Below, in pieces: positions 10,157 through 33,629 of a stretch of DNA of 64,000 nucleotides. The DNA comes from Theodoxus fluviatilis. Taxonomy: Eukaryota > Mollusca > Gastropoda > Cycloneritida > Neritidae. The stretch spans positions 68,529 through 132,528 of the forward strand of contig JAWQFJ010016693.1 of assembly GCA_034096865.1 (NCBI GenBank). The letters are read 5' to 3'. Positions within the stretch are counted from its first letter, which is position 1; each line of letters starts with the position of its first letter. The notes beneath the pieces were generated by a model. The model saw only the letters and a program-made list of their open reading frames with translations. It did no database searches and had not been told where the DNA came from. The translations under genes were made by a program, and so were the position numbers.

Positions 10157-10545
10157 CAGTCTCTTAACCCTGAGATGGGTTGTTGAGGCACCACTGATGA
10201 CTTTCGGACAATCTTCCTCCATCGATCTCTATCCTCTGTGGCTTGCTGTGAGTCAGCAAAGGTCAAGCCTGTCCACTCTTTCATGTTGTCTTCCCACTTC
10301 TTTCTCTGCCTGCCTCACCTTCTCCCACCTGGTATGCGTACAGTACCTTGCAGGATGGTCTTGGCCAGCCCACTGCCTCTTGACACGTGACCGTACCACT
10401 TCAGCTTTCTGCTTTTCACGATTGAGAGCAGGTCTTCGTGCTGTCCAATTGCTTTCCTGATCCTGTTGCTGACTTCCTCATTCGTGACATGGTCTTTATA
10501 TGAGATGTTCAAAATCTTGCGATGGTTTACGGAAAAGAACGTTAT
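10157..10545 (-). pseudogene. RTE-like LINE reverse-transcriptase ORF, C-terminal fragment
   Basis: The minus strand reads ILNISYKDHVTNEEVSNRIR, then KSRKLKWYGHVSRGSGLAKT, an in-frame TGA after GGRR, then GRQRKKWEDNMKEWTGLT and RDRWRKIVRKSSVVPQQP before TGA at about 10157. The KLKWYGHV...KTIL...GRQ.KKWEDNI pattern is the C-terminal tail of many invertebrate RTE/BovB-related LINE proteins. The copy is 5'-truncated. Confidence 0.8.
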
Positions 10546-10579
10546 TAATGCTTTACAAACACTCAGCCATATCAGTTTT

Positions 10580-10645
10580 CAAGGGCACATTTGGTAGAGC
10601 ATTGAACTCTTGGTCATGTGTGACCAGGTTCGATTCTGAGCTGAA
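10580..10645 (+). repeat. tRNA-derived SINE head, copy 1
   Basis: GGCACATTTGGTAGAGC resembles an A box/D arm and AGGTTCGATTC a B box/T arm, with about 30 bases between. It lies just upstream of a family X copy. It lacks a paired acceptor stem, so it is not a working tRNA gene. Confidence 0.6.
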
Positions 10646-10659
10646 ACGTTTTTTCTTTT

Positions 10660-11465
10660 TTCAAGAGGTTGTGGGTTCGAACCCGACCTGGTTTTTTGTG
10701 TTTTTGTGTGTGTGTGTTTTTCCCCCCTCTTTTCTCGAAAGGTTGCGGGTTCGAACCCAATCATTTTTTTAAACATATGCCAAAACCTGGAGGTTCAGCG
10801 CCAGCGGTTTTTATCTGCCTGCCTGTCTGTCTGTCTGTCCCGACTTCACGGCTGATTTCTCAAAAACTACTGGATGGATTTCCTTGGCATTTTGCACACT
10901 AACTGGAAGTTAGGTCCGATTGAATGTATCCAATTTTCAGAATCGAGGCTTGAAGAGAAAGTGGTTTTTAAGGTCGTACACTCGACAGCGCCTCCCCAAA
11001 TACTCGATTCATGGAATGGCGAAATTGCGAAATGTGTGACGTCATCAATACCGTGACGTAATTTATTGGGTATGTCTCTCTGTCAGGCCCTACTTAACGG
11101 CTGATTTCTCAAAAACTACTAAACGGATTTCCTTGGCATTTTGCACACTTACTGGAAGTTAGGTCCGATTGAATGTATCAAATTTTCAGCATCAAGGTTT
11201 GAAAATAAAGTGTTTTTTTTAAATGTCGTAAACTCGAAAGCACCTCCCTAGATAGTCAATTTATGGAATAGCCAACTCGAGATCGAGTCAGAGTTATATT
11301 TTCCTACTTCAGCAAAAACGCTTCGATTGAACATCTACCAGCAGATGCCAAAAAGCGGTACTACGAGAAGATTATTGACGTTGATGGGTTAGATCCGTAT
11401 GAAATACCAAACAGTTCGTGGTCTGTCTACAAAAACCAGTTGCCGGACATAAACCACTCCAGGAT
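10660..11465 (+). repeat. Family X, copy 2, with coding-like segment
   Basis: Two GGGTTCGAACCC palindromes (10672, 10748) precede CCAAAACCTGGAGGTTCAG, a CTGT array and two copies of the CTCAAAAACTACT...GGAAGTTAGGTCC segment. At 11325-11480 the forward strand reads HLPADAKKRYYEKIIDVDGL, DPYEIPNSSW and LPDINHSRIVQYF. This resembles the N-terminal part of multi-copy invertebrate proteins with SWIM and YqaJ-type exonuclease domains; that match is from memory. Confidence 0.6.
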
Positions 11466-11494
11466 TGTACAATATTTTCTGTATGTCTCATTCA

Positions 11495-12404
11495 GTCATT
11501 GTGACTGTCTGTCTGTCTGTTCCGACTTAAGTTCTTAACGGCTGATTTCTCAAAAACTACTGGACGGATTTCCTTGACATTTTGCACACTTACTGGAAGT
11601 TAGGTCCGATTGAATGTATCAAATTTTCAGAATCAAGGTTTGAAAAGAAAGTGATTTATTTTGTCATTTCACGGAATGGCGAAATGTGTTGCATAATCGA
11701 GATCGAGTCAAACAGAGTTATCTATTCCTACTTCAGCAAAACGCTTTGTTGTATGTTGAACATCTACCAGCAGACACCAAAAAGCGGTACTACGAGAAGA
11801 TTATTGACGTTGATGGGTTAGATCCATATGAAATACCAAATACCATTTTCATACAATTTACAGTGCAAAATACGAACCATGGGGGTTTAGGAAAAGGTCG
11901 TTATAAATTCTTTACATCTATACCAGTTTTCAATGGCACAGTTGGTAGAGCATTGGACTCTTGGTCATGCATGACCAGGTTCGATTCTGCGCTGAAACTT
12001 TCTTCTCTCTCTTTTTTCGAGAGGTTGTGGGTTCGAACCCGACCTGGTTTTTTTGTGCTTTTGTGTGTGTGTGTTTTTTCCCCTCTTTTCTCGAGAGGTT
12101 GCGGGTTCGAACCCGATCTTCTTCTTTTTTGTTGCCAAAACCTGGAGGTTCAGCGCCAGCGGTTTTTATCAAATATTTTCAGTGCCGAAGCGTCACAAAA
12201 CATAAACCCTAGTCTGGGCCCGTATGCACGTTGGTCCGTTTAGTGGACTAATCACGTTTATCCCCTATACGGGCGGATAGGCGGGAACAATCGGTATGCA
12301 CGTCAATCTGGTTAGCCTATCCTATACGGATTTTCGGGTATAAAGTTATCGCACCTCAGAGGGCCTAAACGCGTGTAAATATATGGCGGCCATTTTGTTT
12401 TTCC
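11495..12404 (+). repeat. Family X, copy 3 (first unit of a tandem duplication from 11653)
   Basis: It holds a short CTGT array, the conserved TTTTCAGAATC segment, the coding-like HLPADTKKRYYEKI block at 11760-11830, a SINE head at 11935-12000 and GGGTTCGAACCC palindromes. It ends in CCAAAACCTGGAGGTTCAG and Harbinger-type terminal sequence. The part 11653-12404 is repeated at 12405-13155. Confidence 0.75.
11935..12000 (+). repeat. tRNA-derived SINE head, copy 2
   Basis: GGCACAGTTGGTAGAGC and AGGTTCGATTCTGCGC lie in tRNA-like order around CTCTTGGTCATGCATGACC. Confidence 0.65.
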
Positions 12405-13155
12405 GATTTATTTTGTCATTTCACGGAATGGCGAAATGTGTTGCATAATCGAGATCGAGTCAAACAGAGTTATCTATTCCTACTTCAGCAAAACGCTTTG
12501 TTGTATGTTGAACATCTACCAGCAGACACCAAAAAGCGGTACTACGAGAAGATTATTGACGTTGATGGGTTAGATCCATATGAAATACCAAATACCATTT
12601 TCCTACAATTTACAGTGCAAAATACGAACCATGGGGGTTTAGGAAAAGGTCGTTATAAATTCTTTACATCTATACCAGTTTTCAATGGCACAGTTGGTAG
12701 AGCATTGGACTCTTGGTCATGCATGACCAGGTTCGATTCTGCGCTGAAACTTTCTTCTCTCTCTTTTTTCGAGAGGTTGTGGGTTCGAACCCGACCTGGT
12801 TTTTTGTGCTTTAGTGTGTGTGTGTTTTTTCCCCTCTTTTCTCGAGAGGTTGCGGGTTCGAACCCGATCTTCTTTTTTGTTGCCAAAACCTGGAGGTTCT
12901 GCGCCAGCGGTTTTTATCAAATATTTTCAGTGCCGAAGCGTCACAAAACATAAACCCTAGTCTGGGCCCGTATGCACGTTGGTCCGTTTAGTGGACTAAT
13001 CACGTTTATCCCCTATACGGGCGGATAGGCGGAAACAATTGGTATGCACGTCAATCTGGTTAGCCTATCCTATACGGATTTTCGCGTATAAAGTTATCGC
13101 ACCTCAGAGGGCCTAAACGCGTGTAAATATATGGCGGCCATTTTGTTTTTCCGAG
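12405..13155 (+). repeat. Second unit of a 0.75-kb tandem duplication
   Basis: It is almost identical to 11653-12404: the same coding-like block, SINE head (12668-12745), GGGTTCGAACCC palindromes and GGGCCCGTATGCACG segment, differing by a few bases and small T-run length changes. Identity ends at TTTTTCCGA, where the sequence continues into the Harbinger fragment. Confidence 0.85.
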
Positions 13156-13290
13156 CACGACAGCGGCGTCTTCTGCAAAGAAACAGGATTTTCCGGGACC
13201 GAACTAATCCCTTCGACACCTACGATGACCAAGAAGTATTTCGTAAGTTCAGATTTCGTCGGCCAGACATTCTGGAACTGACACCGCGAA
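13131..13290 (+). pseudogene. Harbinger transposase (HARBI1-like) N-terminal fragment
   Basis: Reads MAAILFFRARQRRLLQRNRI, then FRDRTNPFDTYDDQEVFRKF, then RFRRPDILELT. The NPFDTYDD..F..RFR..R..IL.L pattern is typical of PIF/Harbinger transposases. The frame leaves the family after LELT and stops at 13331, so about 50 of some 350 residues remain. The arm at 14645-14700 (minus) repeats its first part. Confidence 0.7.
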
Positions 13291-13454
13291 CTCAATCGAT
13301 TTTCATTACGCGAAGCGGGGTCAGAATTTAGAGTTACGTCCCTTTGCTCCGCGCCTCGTTCTCGTGCCAAGCCATGGCAACAGACGCTTCTTGTGTAGAT
13401 ATCTATATCGCGTCGACCTGCATTTGCAATTTTAAATCGTGGGAGCTTTCACGA

Positions 13455-14005
13455 GCTATTGATGCATTCAACATACAGCTTTGATAAATTAATGCTGTTC
13501 ATGGCTTACATTTTCTTTGGATGGGGTTTTAGTATCCCCCAAATACAGCGATTTCTGTGCGAACACGCAATGTAAGCAGTGGAGCCGTCGCCACGGATTC
13601 TTCGCCGTGTCGACCTGCATTGCGAATTGTAACATGTACCAGCTTTCCCGACCTACTGATGCATTCAACATACAGCTTTGATAAATTAATGCTGTTCATG
13701 GCTTACATTTTCTTTGGATGGGGTTTCTAGTGTCCCAATATACAGCTTTTTCTGTGCGAACCGTAGACAGCGTGTGTGTGTTTAGCTATACGGGCCCTAA
13801 CCGCGTATAAGCCCTAACTGGATTTGGTATGCACATCGCGCTAAACGGAGACGTATAGCTAAACACACACATGCTGTCTCGGGTTCGCACAGAAAAAGCT
13901 GTATATTGGGACACTAGAAACCCATCCAAAGAAAATGTAAGCCATGAACAGCATTAATTTATCAAAGCTGTATGTTGATTGCATCAATAGGTCGTGAAAG
14001 CGGTT
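13455..14005. repeat. Foldback repeat: two direct and one inverted copy of a 70-120 bp unit
   Basis: GATGCATTCAACATACAGC followed by ATTAATGCTGTTCATGGC occurs at 13459-13535 and 13660-13772 (+) and inverted at 13877-13995. The space 13773-13876 is itself palindromic around GTATAGCTAAACACACAC. Confidence 0.75.
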
Positions 14006-14205
14006 ACATTTGACAAATGGAAATGCAGGTCATCTACACGTCGATCTTCCAAGTTCGCGCACTTCTATTTATAGCTGACGCGCGGAATACATTGTTGTTA
14101 TATCGCAACGAAATCCACTGACAGGTGCTTTCGCGTGAAGGTGCATTGACCCGCATTTCCAATTTTGCAATGCATGAGCTTTCCCGACCTATTCATGCGT
14201 TCAAC

Positions 14206-14655
14206 ATTCCTCCTCCTCCTCCTTCCCCTCCCCCTCACCCTCTTCCTCCCCCTCCACCTCCTCCCCGTCCTCCTCCCCCTCTTCCTCCCCCTCTTCCCCT
14301 CCTCCTCCTCCCCCTCCCCCTCCTCCCCCTCCCCCTCCCCCTCCCCCTCCTCCCCCCCCCCCGTCCTCCTCCCCCCCGTCCTTCTCCCCCTCCTCCTCCT
14401 CCGCTTCCTCCCCCTCCCCGTCCTCCTCCCCCTCTCCGTCCTCCTCCCCCTCCTCCTCCCCCTCTTTCCCTCCTCCTCCTCATCCCGTCCTCCTCCTCCC
14501 CACCCCCATCCCCATCCTCCATCCCCACACTCCATCCCCACCCTCCCATCCCCACCCCCCCATCCCCACCCACCCCATCCCCACCCACCCCATCCCCACC
14601 CGCCATCCCCACCTCCCATCCCCACCCACTATCCCCACCCTCCATCCCCACCCGG
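14206..14655 (+). repeat. Pyrimidine-rich array (CCTCCT/CCCCAT types)
   Basis: About 450 bases almost purely C and T on the plus strand, first CCTCCTCCC-like, then CATCCCCACC-like units. It interrupts a sequence that resembles 13600-13665. The long open frames across it are compositional artefacts. Confidence 0.9.
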
Positions 14656-14979
14656 TTCCGGAAAATCCTGTTTCTTCGCAGAAGACGCCGCTGTCGTGCT
14701 CGGAAAAACCTTGGAGGTGCGATAACTTTATACGCGAAAATCCGTATAGGATAGGCTAACCAGATTGACGTGCATACCAATAACGCGATTAGTCCACTAA
14801 ACGGATCGACGTCTTCAGGCCCAGGCTGTAGGGCCCGTGTAGCTAACCGCGTTTAAGCTCTAAGCGCGTTTATGCTAACCGCTTCTGACGTGCATACAGG
14901 CCCAGGTGGTCGTCGCCATCTTGGATCTTCGTTCGCCGCAGAAAACCTGACGGCAGACCCGGCGGTTCGCCGGGTATTC

Positions 14980-15715
14980 CGCCGGTCACGTGACCTGCCG
15001 TGTGATCAAGACGACCTACTGGTAGCCTACCGGTAGCCGAGTTACCGGTGTGCCCTCTTGAACGACTCGTTATGACCCAACGGTAGCCAAGATGGCTTCC
15101 AAGATGCCTTCTCATCGCCGCGGATTGCGCTTCTCAACCAAATGAGTAAACCAGCAGCTGCAGACTGCTCGTTCCTTGTGGAACTGATGAAATACGTTAA
15201 GCTGTAGCTGTGCATGAATGCTCGGCATCGCTCGAATAGAAATTTATGTTAAAACGACAGTGCTAACTTGGTGTAAGCAAGAATATTTCGATGTTCACTT
15301 CAAGGGAGATTACACAACAAACAAAGGGCTAATGTCAGATATAAGAGTTGCTTCCCTTAAAATTGTTTCGCTATCTGCCTTGGAAATGTTTTCTAACATC
15401 TTGCCCAGTAATTATTTCAGAGCAGATATTCTTTTAAAAAAGAAAAGTACAATATCAGCCTAACTTTTTGTAACGTCTCGCATAGGCTGGGTAATAATCA
15501 CAGGTCGAAATGCGTGCCACAGCGCATATTTGTGATGATGACTTTCTTCCTTTCCCCGAAGGCAGCCATTTTGGCTATACACGGCGCAGCGGGCGCAACG
15601 GCTCTCCGGCGCGGTACGTACCGGTACGTACCGGTAGCCGTACCAAGTCATTCAAGAGGCTACCGGTACGTACCGGTAGGTACCGGTAGGCCTCTTGAAC
15701 AGGCCCCTGAAGCAA
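14980..15715. repeat. Region rich in ACCGGT palindromes
   Basis: ACCGGTAG/ACCGGTACGT-type motifs cluster at 15005-15080 and 15613-15690, with CCTCTTGAAC at 15053 and 15690. The segment between (15090-15580) shows no gene. CCGGTCACGTGACCTG at 14981 recurs at 5502, so these are probably ends of dispersed elements. Confidence 0.5.
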
Positions 15716-15807
15716 TCGAGCGCAACAAAAAATACGGCGGTGCGCCGTCTCCGGTGGATTCCGCCGCACTAATCGATGCAGCGCTTTGCAGCGCTACGCG
15801 TCCTGCC

Positions 15808-16769
15808 GCGTGTTCCGTAAGCTCAGCCGCTGTAAGCCGCTGTCAGCGCTGCTTCCGTGAAACCGTCTGCTGCGCGCCGCTGGGAAAAATCGCCGGCAGC
15901 GCTGCGTAGCCGTGAAAATTGAATGCCAAGACTGTCAGCAAAATGGCGGCCACGATTGGAGGTTTTCGTTTCGGGGAAGACAAATACATCAATTGTGAGC
16001 TGACGCCTGATGAAGTATACCTTATACATGGCGGTAAGTGTGAAGGGAGATTACATTTTTATTTTATGTTCAAATTGCTTATGAACTTGACTTAGTTTGC
16101 ATGTTTTGGGGAAGAATACTTGCAATGTTCACTGCATCATGTCACCGTGCACTGTCTTCTTCTTTTCACAAACAACTTGTATTTTCACAAAAAGTTCAAA
16201 AGACACAAAATTCAAACTCTGTACACATATTCTTCAAACCTTTTGCGCTGCACAGTACACTACCACTTCACTTTCAAGGCTAATTGTGGTCAATCCGCAA
16301 AAATTATATATGATTATATGAATGAAAGTTGTTAATAAAGGTTTGAAGAATATGTGTACAGAGTTTGAATTTTGTGTCTTTTGAACTTTTTGTGAAAATA
16401 CAAGTTGTTTGTGAAAAGAAGAAGACAGCGCACGGTGACATGCAGTGAACATTGCAAGTATTCTTCCCCAAAACATGCAAACTAAGTCAAGTTCATAAGC
16501 AATTTGAACATAAAATAAAAATGTAATCTCCCTTCACACTTACCGCCATGTATAAGGTATACTTCATCAGGCGTCAGCTCACAATTGATGTATTTGTCTT
16601 CCCCGAAACGAAAACCTCCAATCGTGGCCGCCATTTTGCTGACAGTCTTGGCATTCAATTTTTACCGCTACGCAGCGCTGCCAGCGCTTTTCCCCAGCGA
16701 CGCGCAGCAGAGGGTTTCACAGAAGCAGCGCTGACAGCTGCTTACAGCGGCTGAGCTTACGGAACACGC
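15808..16769. repeat. Large inverted repeat, about 435-bp arms and 93-bp loop
   Basis: Arms 15808-16243 and 16337-16769 are reverse complements with only scattered differences and small indels. Each arm contains an exon-like ORF start (MAATIGGFRFGEDKYINCEL...) directly followed by a GTAAGT donor (16034 on plus). The outer parts are rich in CAGCGCTG. It looks like a young foldback element or a hairpin locus. Confidence 0.85.
15943..16033 (+). other. Exon-like ORF start within the inverted-repeat arm
   Basis: ATG begins a 30-codon frame, MAATIGGFRFGEDKYINCEL then TPDEVYLIHG, ending exactly at GCG|GTAAGT. It is present again, inverted, at about 16545-16635. No matching second exon is found in the window. 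It may be the first exon of an element gene or of a captured host gene. Confidence 0.35.
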
Positions 16770-16820
16770 TACAGATTTTGCCTCCAGCTCGCACTCAGCT
16801 GCGCAAATTCTGTGCTCCGC

Positions 16821-16995
16821 GTGATTCGGGTGTAATACTGCCAATAAACGTCGTTTAGCTTAAGATTACACCCGAATCACGCGCACCGTTAAGGTGCATG
16901 GAGTACAGTACCGCCGAGCAAGACGTTTGTCACAAAACGCAGATACATTAATGCGGCCGGATCTTAGCATAACTCCCCAGGGCGTGCGAAGTCAG
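16821..16995. mobile_element. MITE fragment with GTGATTCGGGTGTAAT hairpin, copy at 16.8 kb
   Basis: GTGATTCGGGTGTAAT and its reverse complement bracket 16821-16880. The following CACCGTTAAGGTGCATGGAG and CGGCCGGATCTTAGC are nearly identical to the core of the 4004-4208 element. The trailing GGCGTGCGAAGTCAGT recurs at 48248. Confidence 0.65.
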
Positions 16996-17180
16996 TCAGG
17001 CGGAGTGGCGGATGCGGTCAAAGGTCAGAATAACCACCAACTTCGACCATTTCAGCCTTCTTCGTGAGCCAGGTCATTCTCGGGGTTTTCGTGGTGCACG
17101 CGGCCGAACAAGCCGTTTCACGGCGCAAGCGCTGTCCAGCGCTGAGCAGCGCTTTGAATCGCTGCGCCTCGTGAACAAGC

Positions 17181-17253
17181 CTTTAGTCCCTGTGCTCTAC
17201 GCATGCCTATCGCATACTCTCGCGAGAACTTCAAAGCGTCGTGTGGATTCATC
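17181..17253 (+). promoter_or_regulatory. CFAP36 5' leader/promoter with TCTCGCGAGA palindrome
   Basis: Between the last transposon-like sequence (ending about 17177) and the CFAP36 ATG lie only about 75 bases. They hold the palindrome TCTCGCGAGA at 17218-17227, 26 bases before the ATG. This motif is known from TATA-less, CpG-rich promoters of animals. No TATA box is seen. The start site is inferred. Confidence 0.5.
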
Positions 17254-29803
<12,550 letters not shown>

Positions 29804-30341
29804 GCTTGGGAACTTTGCTGTGCCTCCTCGTTGGTTGCTTTGTCCATTTTGACCCTATCTGGATTGGCCTGCTGTAGGTAGGAATGGTGTGAGTTGCAAC
29901 CCTCACGAGTTGTCAGCCGAGTTCTGATAGTAACACTTGTGGGAATGACATGCTCTGGTCTGTCTGGTCTCATTCTCATCTTTGTGGAATCTTTTCCTTC
30001 AAATTTTATCTTAGCTAGTTATATGATGAAATTTTAACAGCTAACAATATGTTACATCATTCCAGATTGATACCACGTTGAATTCTGGCAATTCTGATAC
30101 AACCAGAAGCCCATGTATCCAGAAAACGCAAGTAGCACGTGGAGACAAGGAAATTTCTGATGGGTCTGCATTCCTGGGTCTACTACTACTACAGCACATG
30201 CACACAGTGGTAATGAAGATGGGGAAATCAGTAGAGGGTGCTTCCTCAGCTTGATGCCTAGTGAAAACCCTCTCCTTCCTGTCACCATCCTATCTCTAGA
30301 CTGGGTTACATGGAACTGGTGTAGTCCCAGGGCAGCACACC

Positions 30342-30764
30342 ATGCTGATAGGAACAAGTCTCTTTGGATGGGTGCATAGATTACTTGTGCCCTACTGGGT
30401 TGCAACTTTGAGCTTAGGCTTGGGCATGGGATTCTGGGCAAACCAGATTGGGGAAAAATGGATAGCAGCTTTGGTTGGCTTTGTGCTGGCTTGTATCTTC
30501 ACCCCCATCACACAGTGTGTCACCGCACTGCTTCACCAGTCAGCCTTTCTAGCCCGGATGTCATCACACCCTAACCCACAGGCAAAGGTGGCAAGTGTGT
30601 GGGTGCAAGACGCGATGGAAGATGTGTCACAACGCATATGCTTTTGTGCTGCAGCTGAGGTATTTGTAGGGGCTGTTGTGAGAACCGTGTTGTGTAAAGT
30701 TGTCTGTGCATTTTATGTCCATTCTTGGTGGTCATATTTCAGTGATATCATCAGAGATTTCTAA
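30342..30764 (+). CDS. Unassigned 140-codon ORF, hydrophobic
   Basis: The open frame starts MLIGTSLFGWVHRLLVPYW. Its N-terminal half has two possible membrane segments (about residues 15-35 and 40-60); the C-terminal half has seven Cys. It lies 0.5 kb downstream of the CFAP36 stop, so it may be part of that 3' UTR. I do not recognise the protein. No splice sites or flanking signals support it, so it may be a chance ORF. Confidence 0.2.
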   Translation: MLIGTSLFGWVHRLLVPYWVATLSLGLGMGFWANQIGEKWIAALVGFVLACIFTPITQCVTALLHQSAFLARMSSHPNPQAKVASVWVQDAMEDVSQRICFCAAAEVFVGAVVRTVLCKVVCAFYVHSWWSYFSDIIRDF

Positions 30765-30835
30765 CTGTTCTGTTCCTGTTGCTTGACCCTCAGAATATGG
30801 ACAGATGTGCTCTTTGGATAGATTATATAGAAATG

Positions 30836-30874
30836 ATGGTGATGATGGTGTTGTTGATGATGATGATGATGTGT

Positions 30875-30929
<55 letters not shown>

Positions 30930-30931
30930 AT
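30836..30931 (+). repeat. (GAT)n microsatellite
   Basis: About 30 GAT/ATG units with a few GGT and GTT interruptions. Confidence 0.95.
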
Positions 30932-33629
30932 TCATTATGAAAATTTATCATAATACTGTGATGAGATAAAGGTGATAATGATGATGGTGATGGAACCAAG
31001 TTGGTCCACACCTGTAGTTGTTTGCATGGGTTGTTCCTTGTATGCAAATCTCTGGCAATAATACTGACAACCTTTGAACCTGATCTAATGACGATCGAAA
31101 GTAAATGGCATGAATGTAAGATGCGACATCACTGACAGAAATCCATTCCAAGTATGAGACACAGACATCTGACAAGACTTGAGGAATGCCTGCAGTGCTG
31201 TGCCACTTGGCATGAATCAAAATGAATTGATTCAGTGTCTGTAAATTTGACCCAGGAACAAACTCATATGTAGTGTGCTCAGGCTCCCACATACATTTGA
31301 TTTCCTGTACTGGGCAATGAATTCAAAAGGATTTCTTGAAAATCCATACATACAGCAGTGAACAGTTGAATGTTTTCTAACCCTTTTGACTGCATCATTC
31401 ACAGGACTACAATTTGTTCTCGTTGCTGTGTGTGGACTGTGCAACGCAGCGTTAGACCATGAGCACATAAACGGGAATCAAAATACTAAGAAAACATTGC
31501 TGTGCATTACTGTATTCCTGTACAGACATGGTCATGATGCACAAGTGAAAGTGTGCCTTGATTGTATGTTCATGTATGTCAATCCATTACAACACCCAAT
31601 CTTGTAAGAATTGCACTTTTCCTGAGAAATTTTCTCCTATCAAACACTGATTTAATGTTCTTAAGTACACAAAATCCTTACCACCAGGAGGGGGTTTAAG
31701 TATTTATTTCACTGGCCTTGATGTAAATTGGATAGGTAATGCACATGCTGTAACTATTATTTCTAGCAAAAATTTAACCAAACAAAAAAATAATTTTTTG
31801 ATTCGTGAATCTTATATTCATGAATACTTACCTACAGCTGTACTGTAACAAGTATTTTTGACCTTAGCAAAAAATTAACCTTGTAATTGTCAACTATAAT
31901 CTCATGGATCAAAGGTATACTTGCTACACAAGACTTTCAAAATGTGTTAGTTATAATTTGTTTTTCACCCCTTTTTTTAAGTGATTGTAGCTCTGTGTTC
32001 CAAATCCCACAGACTAAGCCAATGATTGAATGAACACTTTTCAGAATGGATACTTATTAATCCAGAAACTCTTCCCATTTGTGAAATTGTATGATTTGTA
32101 CATATTAGTCAGAGAAATGTTTTCACCCATCTTGGATATTAGCCATTCAGTTGCCATTGCTTGTACGTTGGGTCATTGCAGTGACCTTGTAATGTTTGTC
32201 TGCACCGGTTTGACTTGCACTGCAGTGTGAGTGCCTTGCTACCACTGTCTACTACTGGAATAGCCTGGCAGCACTGGGCCTGTCTTGCACTGCAATGTTT
32301 GATCACTAGGGGCAGGTCTGTGTTTGCAGAGAGCAGATCTGTTAGCACCATCAAAAACTGCCCAGTGCCCACCTTCACCAGCAAGGTTTGGTTTGCTGTG
32401 TATTTCTTGGAGCATCTGTATACAGATTTCTCTCACCAATCCTCTCTCTGCACTTTGCCTCTGATTCTCTTCAAAATTGTCTTAAATGAAGTGTTTGATC
32501 ATTCCTGATTTTATGAAGAATTGTGTAATTTTTTTAATTCAAAAATTTTATTGAAGAAAAATCTCAAAAAAGACTAGTTTTGTATTTAATTTAAACACCT
32601 CAATCAGGTGGCATCTATAATGTGGATTGAAAAAAATATTTGGAAATTGTGATTTAAAAAATAGGTTTTAATAGAAATCAATTGAAAGATTGTCATAATC
32701 CTTTGTTTGCACGATATATTCAGTGGTAATTGTGTGAAATCCTGGTTGAAAGTCAATCTTATTGAAATATCTCTTACGATGCATGAGACTTTAATTTTGA
32801 TCAAGACTTACGAGGGATGAAATTTCAATTCCTTCTTTTCAGTCCAGGATCAGGCTGAGTGATCACCAACTTAATCAGAGCAGAAAAAAGTTGACACCAC
32901 TTATGCAGCAAACAATGGGTGTTGTAGGTGTTGGTGAATCCCTGACTCGTGAAACCAAGAGCTGTAGTCTCTCTTGCATTTCAGTGTGTGTAGCTTTGGC
33001 TGTCAACTTCTCCTTATCTCATCTGCATTGACAGCACAGTGCAATTCCTTACACTAACCTCAATTTGCACAGCATGGCCTATATCCGTGTCTGACAGGTG
33101 TCACACTTGCACCTTTTTTTGTGTGACAAGACAAATGTTTTTCATTTTCCTTTGTCACAGAAACATCTCCATCATTACAACTATCTCACTTATTTCTTGA
33201 TCTGAACTCTGTTATTTTAATGTGATAATCCATTCATATAAAGATTAGGAAAATGTGCAACTTAATATATCACTCATGTGCTGTATTTGAAGCTTTTAAA
33301 AGCAGCATTTTACAGTTTTATCCCAGCAAAGATTATTACATAATTTACTCATACACTTTAAGATATTCACGTGTATTTTTCTAGGCTTATACCCTATTTT
33401 TGTTTGTTTAATTAATCAGAATTATTTATCCCGTCCATGATTGAGCATCTGTTGTATTAGTGTAAGAGAGATTAATTTGTGTGGCAGGCACAAGTATGCT
33501 GGATATGGTCACTCAAAAATGGGAAAACCTTTTTGCCACATGGTCCCGTCCCACTTTATGCTGTGAACTACTTTGCATCATATTGACCTTTTTTGAGACA
33601 TGTTATTGTACTTCTCTTTGTGCTTGTGT

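Larger units (their letters stand above)
12964..14902. mobile_element. PIF/Harbinger-derived inverted-repeat element
   Basis: The left end GGGCCCGTATGCACG and right end CGTGCATACAGGCCC form an inverted pair. Long subterminal stretches are also inverted copies: 13045-13200 and 14650-14790 share GGTTAGCCTATCCTATACGG and GAGCACGACAGCGGCGTC. Both arms encode the same truncated Harbinger transposase N-terminus. The centre holds a second foldback and a pyrimidine-rich array. This fits a composite, non-autonomous derivative. Confidence 0.6.

Noticed and set aside
14098..14780. Pro-rich and Gly-rich ORFs on both strands
   Set aside because: They result from the pyrimidine-rich array. Only the short HARBI1-like ends at its borders are meaningful.
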